This document shows, in pieces, positions 1-5,893 of a stretch of 5,893 nucleotides of DNA. How positions within the stretch are numbered: position 1 is the stretch's first letter; every line of letters starts with the position of its first letter. Origin of the DNA: an uncultured Carnobacterium sp. GTDB lineage: Bacteria > Bacillota > Bacilli > Lactobacillales > Aerococcaceae. The notes below the pieces were generated by a model, which made no database searches, was not told the DNA's origin, and saw nothing but the letters and a program-made list of their open reading frames with translations. The position numbers and the translations under genes are program-made. Location of the stretch: assembly GCA_937976325.1 (NCBI GenBank), contig CALJSD010000228.1, forward strand, positions 1 to 5,893, written 5' to 3'.

Positions 1-1150
1 CTTCACGACTTGGAATTTCGAACATTAAATCCATCATAACGGATTCAATAATACTTCTTAATCCACGCGCACCTGTACGACGTTCAATCGCTTTAGCAGC
101 AATTGCTTGAAGCGCTGCTGGTTCAAACTCTAATTCCACGTTATCCATGGCAAAGAGTTTTTGATACTGCTTCACTAATGCATTCTTTGGTTTCGTTAAA
201 ATATCGACTAAATCGTCTTTACTTAGCGGTTCTAGCGCTGCAGTGATTGGAAGACGTCCAATAAATTCTGGAATTAGTCCGAATTTTTGTAAATCTTCCG
301 GAATAATCAACTGCATTAAACTTTCATGACTTGATAAGTTTTTATTTGAAGATCCAAATCCAATGACTTTAGCACCAAGACGTTCTTTTACGATTGTTTC
401 AATTCCATCAAACGCTCCACCAACGATAAATAAAATATTCGTTGTATCGATTTGAATAAGTTCTTGATGTGGATGTTTACGTCCTCCTTGAGGCGGAACA
501 GATGCAACAGTTCCTTCTAAAATCTTCAGTAAGGCTTGTTGAACCCCTTCACCACTTACATCACGAGTAATGGATACATTCTCGCTCTTACGGGCAATCT
601 TATCAATCTCATCGATGTAAATAATCCCTTTTTCAGCACGTTCAATATCGTAGTCTGTCGCCTGTAATAGTTTTAGAAGAATATTTTCAACGTCTTCACC
701 AACATAACCCGCTTCAGTTAATGTAGTCGCATCCGCAATCGCGAATGGCACATTTAATATACGCGCTAATGATTGAGCTAAATAAGTCTTACCAGAACCT
801 GTTGGTCCAATTAAACAAATATTACTCTTTTGTAACTCAACATCGTCATCTTCACTAAATAAGTGATTAATACGTTTATAGTGATTATAAACCGCTACTG
901 CTAATGATTTCTTTGCATGTTCTTGGCCAACAACGTAATCATTTAATACTTTTAGGATTTCTTGAGGTTTTAAGACCTCAATCATTTCATCCATCGTCAT
1001 TGAAGAAAATTCTTCATCAATAATTTCTTTACATAAATCAACACATTCATTACAAATAAATACATCAGGACCAGCGATAATTTTCTTTACTTGTTCTTGT
1101 GATTTTCCACAAAATGAACATCTTACTTGTTTTGTTTCATCTTTATACAA
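1..1150 (-). CDS. clpX: ATP-dependent Clp protease ATP-binding subunit ClpX (partial, C-terminus beyond window)
   Basis: ClpX is the hexameric AAA+ unfoldase that recognises tagged or damaged cytoplasmic proteins and threads them into the ClpP peptidase. Reading the minus strand gives 383 residues up to the window edge; the family is about 410-425 long, so roughly 30-40 C-terminal residues are missing. Visible in order: an N-terminal zinc-binding domain with CxxC pairs at C11/C14 and C33/C36; Walker A GPTGSGKT at 115-122; pore-loop GYVGED at 148-153; Walker B IIYIDEID at 176-183; the RKH pore motif at 224-226; sensor-1 region TTNILFIVGGAFDG at 236-249; the ClpP-docking IGF loop at 263-265; the arginine-finger box GRLP at 298-301; and sensor-2 GARGLRS at 360-366. 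All catalytic motifs are intact. The start is a TTG at 1150-1148, seven bases after a GGAGG; the nearby ATG is out of frame and soon meets a stop. It lies downstream of tig but behind a terminator. The IGF loop implies a ClpP encoded elsewhere. Identity is certain. Confidence 0.97.
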   Translation of the reverse strand, partial: MYKDETKQVRCSFCGKSQEQVKKIIAGPDVFICNECVDLCKEIIDEEFSSMTMDEMIEVLKPQEILKVLNDYVVGQEHAKKSLAVAVYNHYKRINHLFSEDDDVELQKSNICLIGPTGSGKTYLAQSLARILNVPFAIADATTLTEAGYVGEDVENILLKLLQATDYDIERAEKGIIYIDEIDKIARKSENVSITRDVSGEGVQQALLKILEGTVASVPPQGGRKHPHQELIQIDTTNILFIVGGAFDGIETIVKERLGAKVIGFGSSNKNLSSHESLMQLIIPEDLQKFGLIPEFIGRLPITAALEPLSKDDLVDILTKPKNALVKQYQKLFAMDNVELEFEPAALQAIAAKAIERRTGARGLRSIIESVMMDLMFEIPSRE

Positions 1151-1157
1151 TCTGAAA

Positions 1158-1162
1158 CCTCC
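1158..1162 (-). promoter_or_regulatory. clpX ribosome binding site (decides a TTG start)
   Basis: GGAGG on the minus strand, seven bases before TTG at 1150-1148. The frame opened by this TTG encodes YKDETKQVRCSFCGK, the expected ClpX N-terminus, and no in-frame ATG lies before the first zinc-binding cysteine. This supports the non-ATG start. Confidence 0.85.
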
Positions 1163-1187
1163 ATTCTTTTCCTGATTTTTCATTTTA

Positions 1188-1216
1188 AGAGTACCATAAG
1201 TCTCTATTTTCAACAA
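1188..1216 (-). promoter_or_regulatory. clpX: Possible clpX promoter (weak match)
   Basis: On the minus strand, TTGTTG (1216-1211) is followed after 17 bases by TACTCT (1193-1188), with an extended -10 TG at 1196-1195. The -10 matches TATAAT at only three of six positions. An alternative -35 is TTGAAA at 1213-1208, paired with an AT-rich TCTTAA/TTAAAA. The site sits just after the tig terminator and about 40 bases before the clpX start, where a separate promoter would be needed. No CtsR-type heptad repeat (GGTCAAA direct repeat) is visible. This is inferred from position and a partial match. Confidence 0.35.
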
Positions 1217-1229
1217 GAAATGTTGTTTC

Positions 1230-1263
1230 AAAAAGCGCCGGTCTCTAGCGAAACCGGCGCTTT
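1230..1263 (-). terminator. Intrinsic terminator after tig
   Basis: A perfect 11-bp inverted repeat has arms at 1253-1263 and 1232-1242: AAAGCGCCGGT pairs with ACCGGCGCTTT around a 10-base loop. The stem core is eight GC-rich base pairs. On the minus strand the second arm runs into TTTTT (1234-1230). It starts about 20 bases after the tig stop and about 80 bases before the clpX start, so it should end most tig transcripts before clpX. In the plus direction the following run is interrupted (TTTCTTATTT), so plus-strand termination would be weaker. Confidence 0.9.
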
Positions 1264-1282
1264 CTTATTTAATTTTATAAAA

Positions 1283-2563
1283 TTAAGCTTCTTTAGCAGA
1301 ATCAGTAATTACAGCTAATGCTTTCTTCATTGAGATATCGTTTTTCAACATATCTACTGAAACAGCCGCACGAACTGCATCTTCTTCCATACCGTATTGA
1401 GCAGCTAATTCTTTCACTTCGTTAGCTACATCTTCATCAGTTGCTTCGATGCCTTCTTCTTTAACGATTTGTTCTAATACTAAGTTAGTCTTAGTACGAA
1501 CGTCTGCATCTTTTTCCATCATTTTGTGTAAATCAGCTTCTGTTGTACCAGTGATTTGGTAGTACATTTCAGGAGAGATTCCGTTACGACGCATATCGTT
1601 TAAGTAGTGTTCCATTTGACGGTGAACTTCGTCATGAACCATTTCGTGTGGTAAGTCGACGATTTCAGCGTTTTCTACTGCTTTACGTAAAGCTTCGTCT
1701 GCTACTGCTTCATCAGCTGCAGCGTTCTTTTCTTTTTCTAATTCAGTACGAATTTTTTCTTTTAATTCTGCTAATGTTTCAACTGAATCATCAACATCTT
1801 TAGCAAATTCATCTGTTAATTCAGGTAATTCTTTTGTTTTTACTTCGTGAACTTTAACTTTGAATACTGCATCTTGACCTTTTAAGTTTTCTGCATGGTA
1901 TTCTTCAGGGAAAGTAACTTTCACTTCAACTTCATCGCCTTCTTTAGCGCCAACTAATTGGTCTTCAAAACCTGGGATGAATGATCCTGAACCTAATTCT
2001 AATGAGTGGTTTTCACCTTTTCCACCTTCAAAAGCTTCATCACCTAAGAAACCTTCAAAGTCGATCACTACTGTGTCACCTAATTCAGCTGCTTCTTCTT
2101 TAACAACTAATTCAGCTGCACGAGCTTGTTCTTGTAATAAGCGATCTTCAACATCTTGATCAGTTACTGTACGATCTTGTTTTTCAACAGTTAACCCTTT
2201 GTATTCACCTAATTTAACTTCAGGTTTTACAATAACTTCTGCTTTAATCACCCATGGTTTACCTTTTTCGATTGATTCGATATCGATTTTTGGTTGAGTT
2301 ACTGGGAAGATACCAGTTTCTTCAACTGCGTTATCGTATGCATCTGGTAAAAGGATGTTTAAAGCATCTTGGTATAAAGCTTCTTCGCCGTACATTTTTT
2401 CAAATACTTGACGGCTTACTTTACCTTTACGGAAACCAGGAACGTTTACGTTCTTTTTAACGCGGTTAAACGCTTGGTCCAAACCTTTTTTAATATCTTC
2501 TTGTGAGATTTCAAATGTTAAAACAACTTTATTTGTTTCAACTTTTTCGAATTTTGCTGTCAT
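1283..2563 (-). CDS. tig: Trigger factor (ribosome-associated chaperone and peptidyl-prolyl isomerase)
   Basis: Trigger factor binds the ribosome near the exit tunnel, shelters emerging polypeptides and can isomerise X-Pro bonds. The chosen start gives 426 residues, the normal family length. An upstream in-frame ATG at 2584 would add seven residues, but it overlaps the ribosome binding site; the ATG at 2563 lies six bases after GGAGG (2574-2570) and begins MTAKFEK, as expected. Domains: N-terminal ribosome-binding domain about 1-115, with the signature GFRKGKVSR at 43-51 (many orthologues have Pro where this has Ser50); FKBP-type PPIase domain about 155-245, including GDTVVIDFEGF (162-172) and the FIPGFEDQLVGAKEGD stretch (195-210); and C-terminal helical chaperone arms about 250-426, rich in Glu/Lys/Ala, with LPHEMVHDEV at 304-313. 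It is first in the minus-strand pair, followed by a strong terminator and then clpX. No frameshift or missing domain is seen. Identity is certain. Confidence 0.97.
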   Translation of the reverse strand: MTAKFEKVETNKVVLTFEISQEDIKKGLDQAFNRVKKNVNVPGFRKGKVSRQVFEKMYGEEALYQDALNILLPDAYDNAVEETGIFPVTQPKIDIESIEKGKPWVIKAEVIVKPEVKLGEYKGLTVEKQDRTVTDQDVEDRLLQEQARAAELVVKEEAAELGDTVVIDFEGFLGDEAFEGGKGENHSLELGSGSFIPGFEDQLVGAKEGDEVEVKVTFPEEYHAENLKGQDAVFKVKVHEVKTKELPELTDEFAKDVDDSVETLAELKEKIRTELEKEKNAAADEAVADEALRKAVENAEIVDLPHEMVHDEVHRQMEHYLNDMRRNGISPEMYYQITGTTEADLHKMMEKDADVRTKTNLVLEQIVKEEGIEATDEDVANEVKELAAQYGMEEDAVRAAVSVDMLKNDISMKKALAVITDSAKEA

Positions 2564-2569
2564 ATTATT

Positions 2570-2574
2570 CCTCC
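2570..2574 (-). promoter_or_regulatory. tig ribosome binding site (decides the start)
   Basis: GGAGG on the minus strand, six bases before the ATG at 2563-2561. Its placement selects this ATG over the in-frame ATG at 2584-2582, which lies upstream of the Shine-Dalgarno sequence and has no comparable site of its own. Confidence 0.9.
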
Positions 2575-2622
2575 ATAAATTCATTATTCACCTTAAAGAT
2601 GAATGGATTTACATACTCATTT

Positions 2623-2651
2623 ATTTTACAATACTCTTTGCCTTTTGTAAA
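2623..2651 (-). promoter_or_regulatory. tig: tig promoter, sigma-A type
   Basis: On the minus strand, TTTACA (2651-2646) is followed after exactly 17 bases by TAAAAT (2628-2623). Each hexamer matches consensus at five of six positions. Transcription would start near 2616, leaving a leader of about 50 bases before the tig ATG. It is the best promoter match on this strand in the divergent gap. It was assigned by eye. Confidence 0.75.
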
Positions 2652-2729
2652 ACATAATTGACTTAAACACTACTAATTTAACAAGAATTTTGAATAGAGA
2701 TTAAGAAAATGTAACAAAAGCAATAGTTT

Positions 2730-2758
2730 TTCTCATTTTTTGCCCAAAATGTTATAAT
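2730..2758 (+). promoter_or_regulatory. recU: recU-pbp1A promoter, sigma-A type with extended -10
   Basis: TTCTCA (2730-2735), a 17-base spacer, then a perfect TATAAT (2753-2758). TG at 2750-2751 stands one base before the -10, giving an extended -10 element that can compensate for the four-of-six -35. Predicted initiation near 2765 leaves only about 15 bases before the recU ATG, just enough to include the ribosome binding site at 2768-2773. Confidence 0.75.
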
Positions 2759-2779
2759 AGACGCCATAGGAGGGATAAA

Positions 2780-3364
2780 ATGATTCAATATCCAAAAGGA
2801 CAAAAACAATTATCACGGGCTACTCGGTCTCAAACAATGCAAACAAATTATAGTAGTCGCGGTATGGGTTTAGAGAACATATTGAATCAAACCAATGAAC
2901 TCTATCGTCTTCAAAAACGAGCGGTCATCCACAAGAAACCAACACCGATTCAAGTCGTAAAAGTAAACTACCCTGCCCGTAGTGCAGCACAGATTACGGA
3001 AGCCTATTTTCGTCAGGCGTCAACTACCGACTATAACGGTGTGTATAAAGGAAGATACATCGACTTTGAAGCAAAGGAAACGAAGAATAAAACTTCTTTC
3101 CCGTTAAAGAATATTCATGAGCATCAGCTAGAACATATGAAAGAGTGCTGTGAACAAGGCGGTATCGCATTTGTTATTTTCTATTTCTCTAGTCTGAAAG
3201 AATATTATTTACTTGAATATAAATGGATCGAGCAATTCGTTCATGATTCAAGCACGAAACGTCAATCAATCCCGTTGACCTATATTAAAGAAAATGGTCA
3301 ATCAATTTCTCTATCACTGCAAATGACGCTAAATTACTTAGATGCAGTAGATAGCTTATTATAA
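2780..3364 (+). CDS. recU: Holliday junction resolvase RecU
   Basis: RecU is the Firmicute endonuclease that cleaves four-way junctions in recombinational repair and chromosome segregation, working with RuvAB and RecA. The 194-residue product is close to the usual 195-210. Visible: the N-terminal RGMGLENILNQTNELY segment (27-42), the HKKPTP stretch (51-56), and the nuclease core STTDYNGVYKGRYIDFEAKE (81-100). By comparison with Bacillus RecU the metal-binding and catalytic residues should be D84, E97 and K99, all present. TKNKTSFPLKN (101-111) follows, and the C-terminal third is more divergent. The ATG at 2780 is preceded by AGGAGG with suitable spacing. pbp1A begins 13 bases after the stop, the conserved Gram-positive recU-pbp arrangement, so the two genes are inferred to share one transcript. 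The gene appears intact. The Bacillus comparison is from memory, not an alignment. Confidence 0.97.
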   Translation: MIQYPKGQKQLSRATRSQTMQTNYSSRGMGLENILNQTNELYRLQKRAVIHKKPTPIQVVKVNYPARSAAQITEAYFRQASTTDYNGVYKGRYIDFEAKETKNKTSFPLKNIHEHQLEHMKECCEQGGIAFVIFYFSSLKEYYLLEYKWIEQFVHDSSTKRQSIPLTYIKENGQSISLSLQMTLNYLDAVDSLL

Positions 3365-3370
3365 AGGAGG
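3365..3370 (+). promoter_or_regulatory. pbp1A ribosome binding site touching the recU stop
   Basis: AGGAGG begins directly after the recU TAA (3362-3364) and lies seven bases before the ATG at 3378. This arrangement fits translational coupling of pbp1A to recU within one mRNA. Confidence 0.85.
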
Positions 3371-3377
3371 TCAATCT

Positions 3378-5861
3378 ATGACTGAAAACAATACTGAACA
3401 AACCCGTTCATCTCAGCATCGTCATACAAAGAAAAAGGCACCTACTTCTTCTAAGAAAAAACTCTGGAAGAAAATTTTAATTGGTATTGCAGCTTTTGTG
3501 ACTGTAGCTATTATTGCTATCGTCGCAATCTTCGCTTACTACGGTGCGACTGCTCCAACAATTCAAGCAAGTGATTTAGAAGGAGCTACAGAAACTAAAA
3601 TCCTTGATAAAGATGGCGAACTTATTTATTCACTCGGTGGCGAAAAACGAGATATTATCACCAGTGAGCAAGTTCCTCAATTACTAAAAGATGCGATTAC
3701 TTCAATCGAGGATAAACGCTTCTACTCTCATATGGGGATTGATCCAATCCGTATCGCAGGATCATTCTTACGAAATGCAAAAGCCGGTCAAATTACTCAA
3801 GGTGGTAGTACGATTACTCAACAGCTAGTGAAGCTGGCGGTATTCTCTACGAAGAAAGAAGACCAAACCTACAAACGTAAAATTCAAGAAATTATGCTAG
3901 CACTTCAATTAGAGCGTAATTACTCTAAAGAACAAATTCTTACGTACTATTTAAACAAAGTGTATATGGCAAATAATGTCTATGGATTTGGTACAGCATC
4001 ACATTACTACTTCAATAAAGAATTATCTGAATTAAGCTTACCTCAAGTAGCTCTACTTGCCGGAATGCCACAAGCACCTAATTCATACGACCCATATGCT
4101 AATGCTGATCAAGCAAAAGAACGTCGTGACTTGGTACTTTATTCCATGAAAGAAAATGGAAAAATTTCAAATGAACAATATGAACAAGCGGTAGCTACTC
4201 CAGTTACTGAAGGATTAATCGCACATAATAACAATGTCGATAGTAATGATAAAGCACTTGTTTACGATTCATTCGTAACAATGGTTTTAAAAGAAGTTCA
4301 AGAAAAGACAGGACTTGATCCTTATAACGATGGACTTACGATTGAAACAACTATTGATTCAAAAGCGCAACAACGTTTATACGATATCGTTAATACGAAT
4401 GATTACATTCAATACGTGAATGATAAAATTCAAAATGCGGTTGTAATGTTAGACACAAAAACTGGTGCGGTTCGTGCCGTAAATGGTGGACGTAAACAAA
4501 CCACACTACTCGGCTATAACCGAGCAACTGACAATTCACGTAGTACAGGTTCTTCAATCAAACCTGTAATCGACTACGGTCCAGCCATTGAATACTTAAA
4601 CTATTCAACTGGTCAAACCATCATGGACCAAAGAACTACTTATTCAAATGGTGTTGAATTAAACAACTGGGATTTCAGCCACAAAGGTGCAATGACCTTG
4701 CGTACTGCCCTTGTTTATTCTAGAAACACAACAGCATTACAAACCTTCAAAGCTGTTGGCGAAACAAATATCAAATCATTCTTGAATAATCTAGATATTC
4801 AAATCAAAAACGATGGCCAAGATTACTTAGTGGAAAGTAATTCAATCGGTGCAGATATTTCTCCTATCAAGATGGCAGCAGCATATGCCACATTTGGTAA
4901 TTACGGTAATTATTCAAAACCGTACAATGTAACAAAAGTCACAACTCGTGATGGACAAGTGACTGAATTTAAACCTGAACAAAAACAAGCGATGAAAGAT
5001 TCAACAGCATATATGATTACGGATGTACTAAAAGACTCTTTCAAATATGGTTTCGCAACACAAGCAACTATTCCTGGATTACCTACAGCCGCTAAAACTG
5101 GTTCATCGAACTACACAGTTGAACAAAAACGTGCAATGGGGGCTAGTGATTATGAAGATATCATTCCTGACTCATGGTTTATCGGTTACTCTACCGACTA
5201 TACAATTTCTGCATGGACTGGTTATGATAACCCCTATGAACAAGGTGGCGGTGTAGACACGACCGAACAAGAATACTCAAGAATGATTTATTATTACTTA
5301 ATGAAATATATGGCTGAATCTTCTAGCGGAGATGATTGGGTACAACCAGACAGTGTTGTCAAACAACAAATCGAAATCGGTTCTAACCCATTAAGCCTAC
5401 CTGGACCAAGAACTCCAGCAAATATGATTGCAACAGAGTTATTTGTTAAAGGTCATGTCCCTACTCAACAATCTAAGAACTATGGAACGAAGATTGAAGG
5501 TCCTACTGGTTTGAAAGCTACTTACGATAAGAGTAAAAAGACGCTCACTGTAACGTGGGATAATTATCAAACAAACTCTAAAGATAAGCCACAATACAAA
5601 GTCACTGTAAACGGACAAACGCAAACTGTATCAACAAATAAAGTGACATTCCAAAACATCAGTGGCCCTAGCGTATCGGTGACTCTGGTTGTAACGGTTG
5701 GTAAAGATAGTTCTGACCCTATCACAAATGAATTCCAACTAGAACAACCTACAACAGCTGAGGAACGGACAACACAACAAAACCAGCAACAAAACAATCG
5801 TCAGCAAAACAATAACAACAATAATAATGAACAAACGACGCAAGAAGCTCGTAATCAATAG
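3378..5861 (+). CDS. pbp1A: Class A penicillin-binding protein 1A (glycosyltransferase/transpeptidase)
   Basis: This bifunctional peptidoglycan synthase polymerises lipid II into glycan strands and cross-links the stem peptides at the outer face of the membrane. It has 827 residues. Order: a basic cytoplasmic head (1-32, Lys-rich); one membrane anchor about 33-55; a GT51 glycosyltransferase domain about 75-260 with EDKRFYSHMGID (111-122, likely catalytic E111), QGGSTITQQL (141-150), RKIQEIMLALQLER (167-180), KEQILTYYLNKVYM (184-197) and LPQVALLAGMPQAPNSYDP (221-239); then the penicillin-binding transpeptidase about 315-650, with SxxK at S392-K395, SxN at S448-N450 (SRN) and KTG at 573-575. 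All active-site motifs are intact. After about 705 comes an FN3-like beta domain (LTVTWDNY at 723-730), then a 38-residue Asn/Gln-rich tail (790-827). It sits 13 bases after recU and is inferred to be co-transcribed with it. Beta-lactams would target S392. The subtype name 1A rests on gene order and domain plan. Confidence 0.95.
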   Translation: MTENNTEQTRSSQHRHTKKKAPTSSKKKLWKKILIGIAAFVTVAIIAIVAIFAYYGATAPTIQASDLEGATETKILDKDGELIYSLGGEKRDIITSEQVPQLLKDAITSIEDKRFYSHMGIDPIRIAGSFLRNAKAGQITQGGSTITQQLVKLAVFSTKKEDQTYKRKIQEIMLALQLERNYSKEQILTYYLNKVYMANNVYGFGTASHYYFNKELSELSLPQVALLAGMPQAPNSYDPYANADQAKERRDLVLYSMKENGKISNEQYEQAVATPVTEGLIAHNNNVDSNDKALVYDSFVTMVLKEVQEKTGLDPYNDGLTIETTIDSKAQQRLYDIVNTNDYIQYVNDKIQNAVVMLDTKTGAVRAVNGGRKQTTLLGYNRATDNSRSTGSSIKPVIDYGPAIEYLNYSTGQTIMDQRTTYSNGVELNNWDFSHKGAMTLRTALVYSRNTTALQTFKAVGETNIKSFLNNLDIQIKNDGQDYLVESNSIGADISPIKMAAAYATFGNYGNYSKPYNVTKVTTRDGQVTEFKPEQKQAMKDSTAYMITDVLKDSFKYGFATQATIPGLPTAAKTGSSNYTVEQKRAMGASDYEDIIPDSWFIGYSTDYTISAWTGYDNPYEQGGGVDTTEQEYSRMIYYYLMKYMAESSSGDDWVQPDSVVKQQIEIGSNPLSLPGPRTPANMIATELFVKGHVPTQQSKNYGTKIEGPTGLKATYDKSKKTLTVTWDNYQTNSKDKPQYKVTVNGQTQTVSTNKVTFQNISGPSVSVTLVVTVGKDSSDPITNEFQLEQPTTAEERTTQQNQQQNNRQQNNNNNNNEQTTQEARNQ
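5490..5744 (+). other. FN3-like extracellular module in Pbp1A
   Basis: Codons for about residues 705-789. The segment starts GPTGLKATYDKSKKTLTVTWDNY and continues with alternating beta-strand-like stretches (YKVTVNG, VTFQNISG, VSVTLVVTVG), the usual look of a fibronectin type III fold with its conserved Trp (W727) in strand B. Such modules occur at the C-terminus of some Gram-positive class A PBPs; a role in binding wall polymer or partner proteins is only inferred. Boundaries are approximate. Confidence 0.6.
5745..5858 (+). repeat. Low-complexity Asn/Gln-rich coding tail of pbp1A
   Basis: The last 38 codons encode 22 Asn or Gln residues, including seven consecutive Asn (residues 811-817, bases 5808-5828) written as mixed AAC/AAT codons. 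The DNA is strongly purine-rich with many CAA, AAC and AAT triplets. Disordered Q/N-rich tails are common at the extracellular end of lactic-acid-bacterial PBPs; length variation between strains is likely. The mixed codons argue against a pure trinucleotide slippage tract. Confidence 0.8.
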
Positions 5862-5893
5862 ATTAAACGAAAGGCAATTCTCAGTTAGAGAAG
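5862..5893 (+). other. Downstream flank of pbp1A, nothing recognised
   Basis: These 32 bases after the pbp1A stop contain no complete hairpin, T-run, ribosome binding site or start codon that I can support. Any terminator for the recU-pbp1A transcript must lie beyond the window. Confidence 0.6.

Larger units (their letters stand above)
2564..2779. other. Divergent intergenic region between tig and recU
   Basis: This 216-base gap is AT-rich and carries no open reading frame with a ribosome binding site. It contains the tig promoter (minus) and the recU promoter (plus), with their -10 boxes about 125 bases apart and pointing away from each other. The roughly 75 bases between the two -35 boxes (2652-2729) are A/T-rich and show no clear inverted or direct repeat that I would call an operator. 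Confidence 0.8.

Noticed and set aside
1163..1229. CtsR operator before clpX
   Set aside because: The GGTCAAA-type direct repeat expected for CtsR is absent on both strands.
1127..1318. Plus-strand ORF of 63 codons across the tig-clpX gap
   Set aside because: It runs antisense to the start of clpX, the terminator hairpin and the end of tig. It has no ribosome binding site, and its sequence is explained by those features.
1977..2159. Plus-strand ORF inside tig
   Set aside because: Antisense shadow of the trigger factor PPIase-coding region with low-complexity Ser/Pro content and no ribosome binding site.
2254..2460. Plus-strand ORF inside tig
   Set aside because: Antisense shadow of the N-terminal domain of trigger factor; no ribosome binding site and no recognisable protein.
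2659..2722. TTGACT (2659) and TTGAAT (2690) as possible extra plus-strand -35 boxes
   Set aside because: Neither has a credible -10 at 16-18 bases; the TATAAT at 2753 is far better placed for recU.
5047..5256. Plus-strand ORF in a second frame within pbp1A
   Set aside because: Overlaps the KTG-containing transpeptidase region, which is intact in the main frame; no sign of a frameshift.
5439..5797. Two overlapping minus-strand ORFs opposite the pbp1A C-terminus
   Set aside because: Antisense shadows of the FN3-like and Asn/Gln-rich region; composition is explained by the complementary codons, and no start signals are seen.
5773..5830. CAA/AAC-rich tract as a phase-variable microsatellite
   Set aside because: Codons are mixed (AAC, AAT, CAA, CAG) with interruptions, so no uniform repeat unit long enough for frequent slippage is present.

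Overview
The window looks like ordinary core chromosome from a low-GC Gram-positive bacterium of the Lactobacillales, in the Enterococcus/Carnobacteriaceae neighbourhood. The basis is AT-rich DNA, strong GGAGG ribosome binding sites, a trigger factor and RecU that resemble lactic-acid-bacterial and Bacillus proteins from end to end, and a class A PBP with the Gram-positive recU-pbp1A gene order. The genus cannot be fixed from this sequence alone. I saw no mobile element, CRISPR array, tRNA, rRNA or riboswitch.

Layout: two pairs of genes diverge from a 216-base intergenic region (2564-2779). To the left, on the minus strand, are tig (trigger factor, 1283-2563) and then clpX (1-1150, C-terminus cut off by the window edge). 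They are separated by a strong intrinsic terminator (1230-1263) and a short leader with a possible clpX promoter. clpX starts with TTG. To the right, on the plus strand, are recU (Holliday junction resolvase, 2780-3364) and pbp1A (bifunctional peptidoglycan synthase, 3378-5861). These are 13 bases apart, and the pbp1A ribosome binding site touches the recU stop codon, so they almost certainly form one operon. The last 32 bases (5862-5893) hold no recognisable feature.

Function: the left pair handles protein quality control. Trigger factor receives nascent chains at the ribosome exit, and ClpX unfolds proteins for ClpP. The right pair links recombination and chromosome segregation (RecU) to cell-wall synthesis (Pbp1A). 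Divergent sigma-A-type promoters can be read in the central gap: TTTACA-17-TAAAAT for tig, and TTCTCA-17-TATAAT with an extended TG for recU.

I found no convincing undescribed system. The points worth a second look are modest: the terminator that separates tig from clpX, a perfect 18-bp AT palindrome over the tig stop, the FN3-like module plus Asn/Gln-rich tail on Pbp1A, a Ser in the trigger-factor ribosome-binding signature, and the junction of the two gene pairs.
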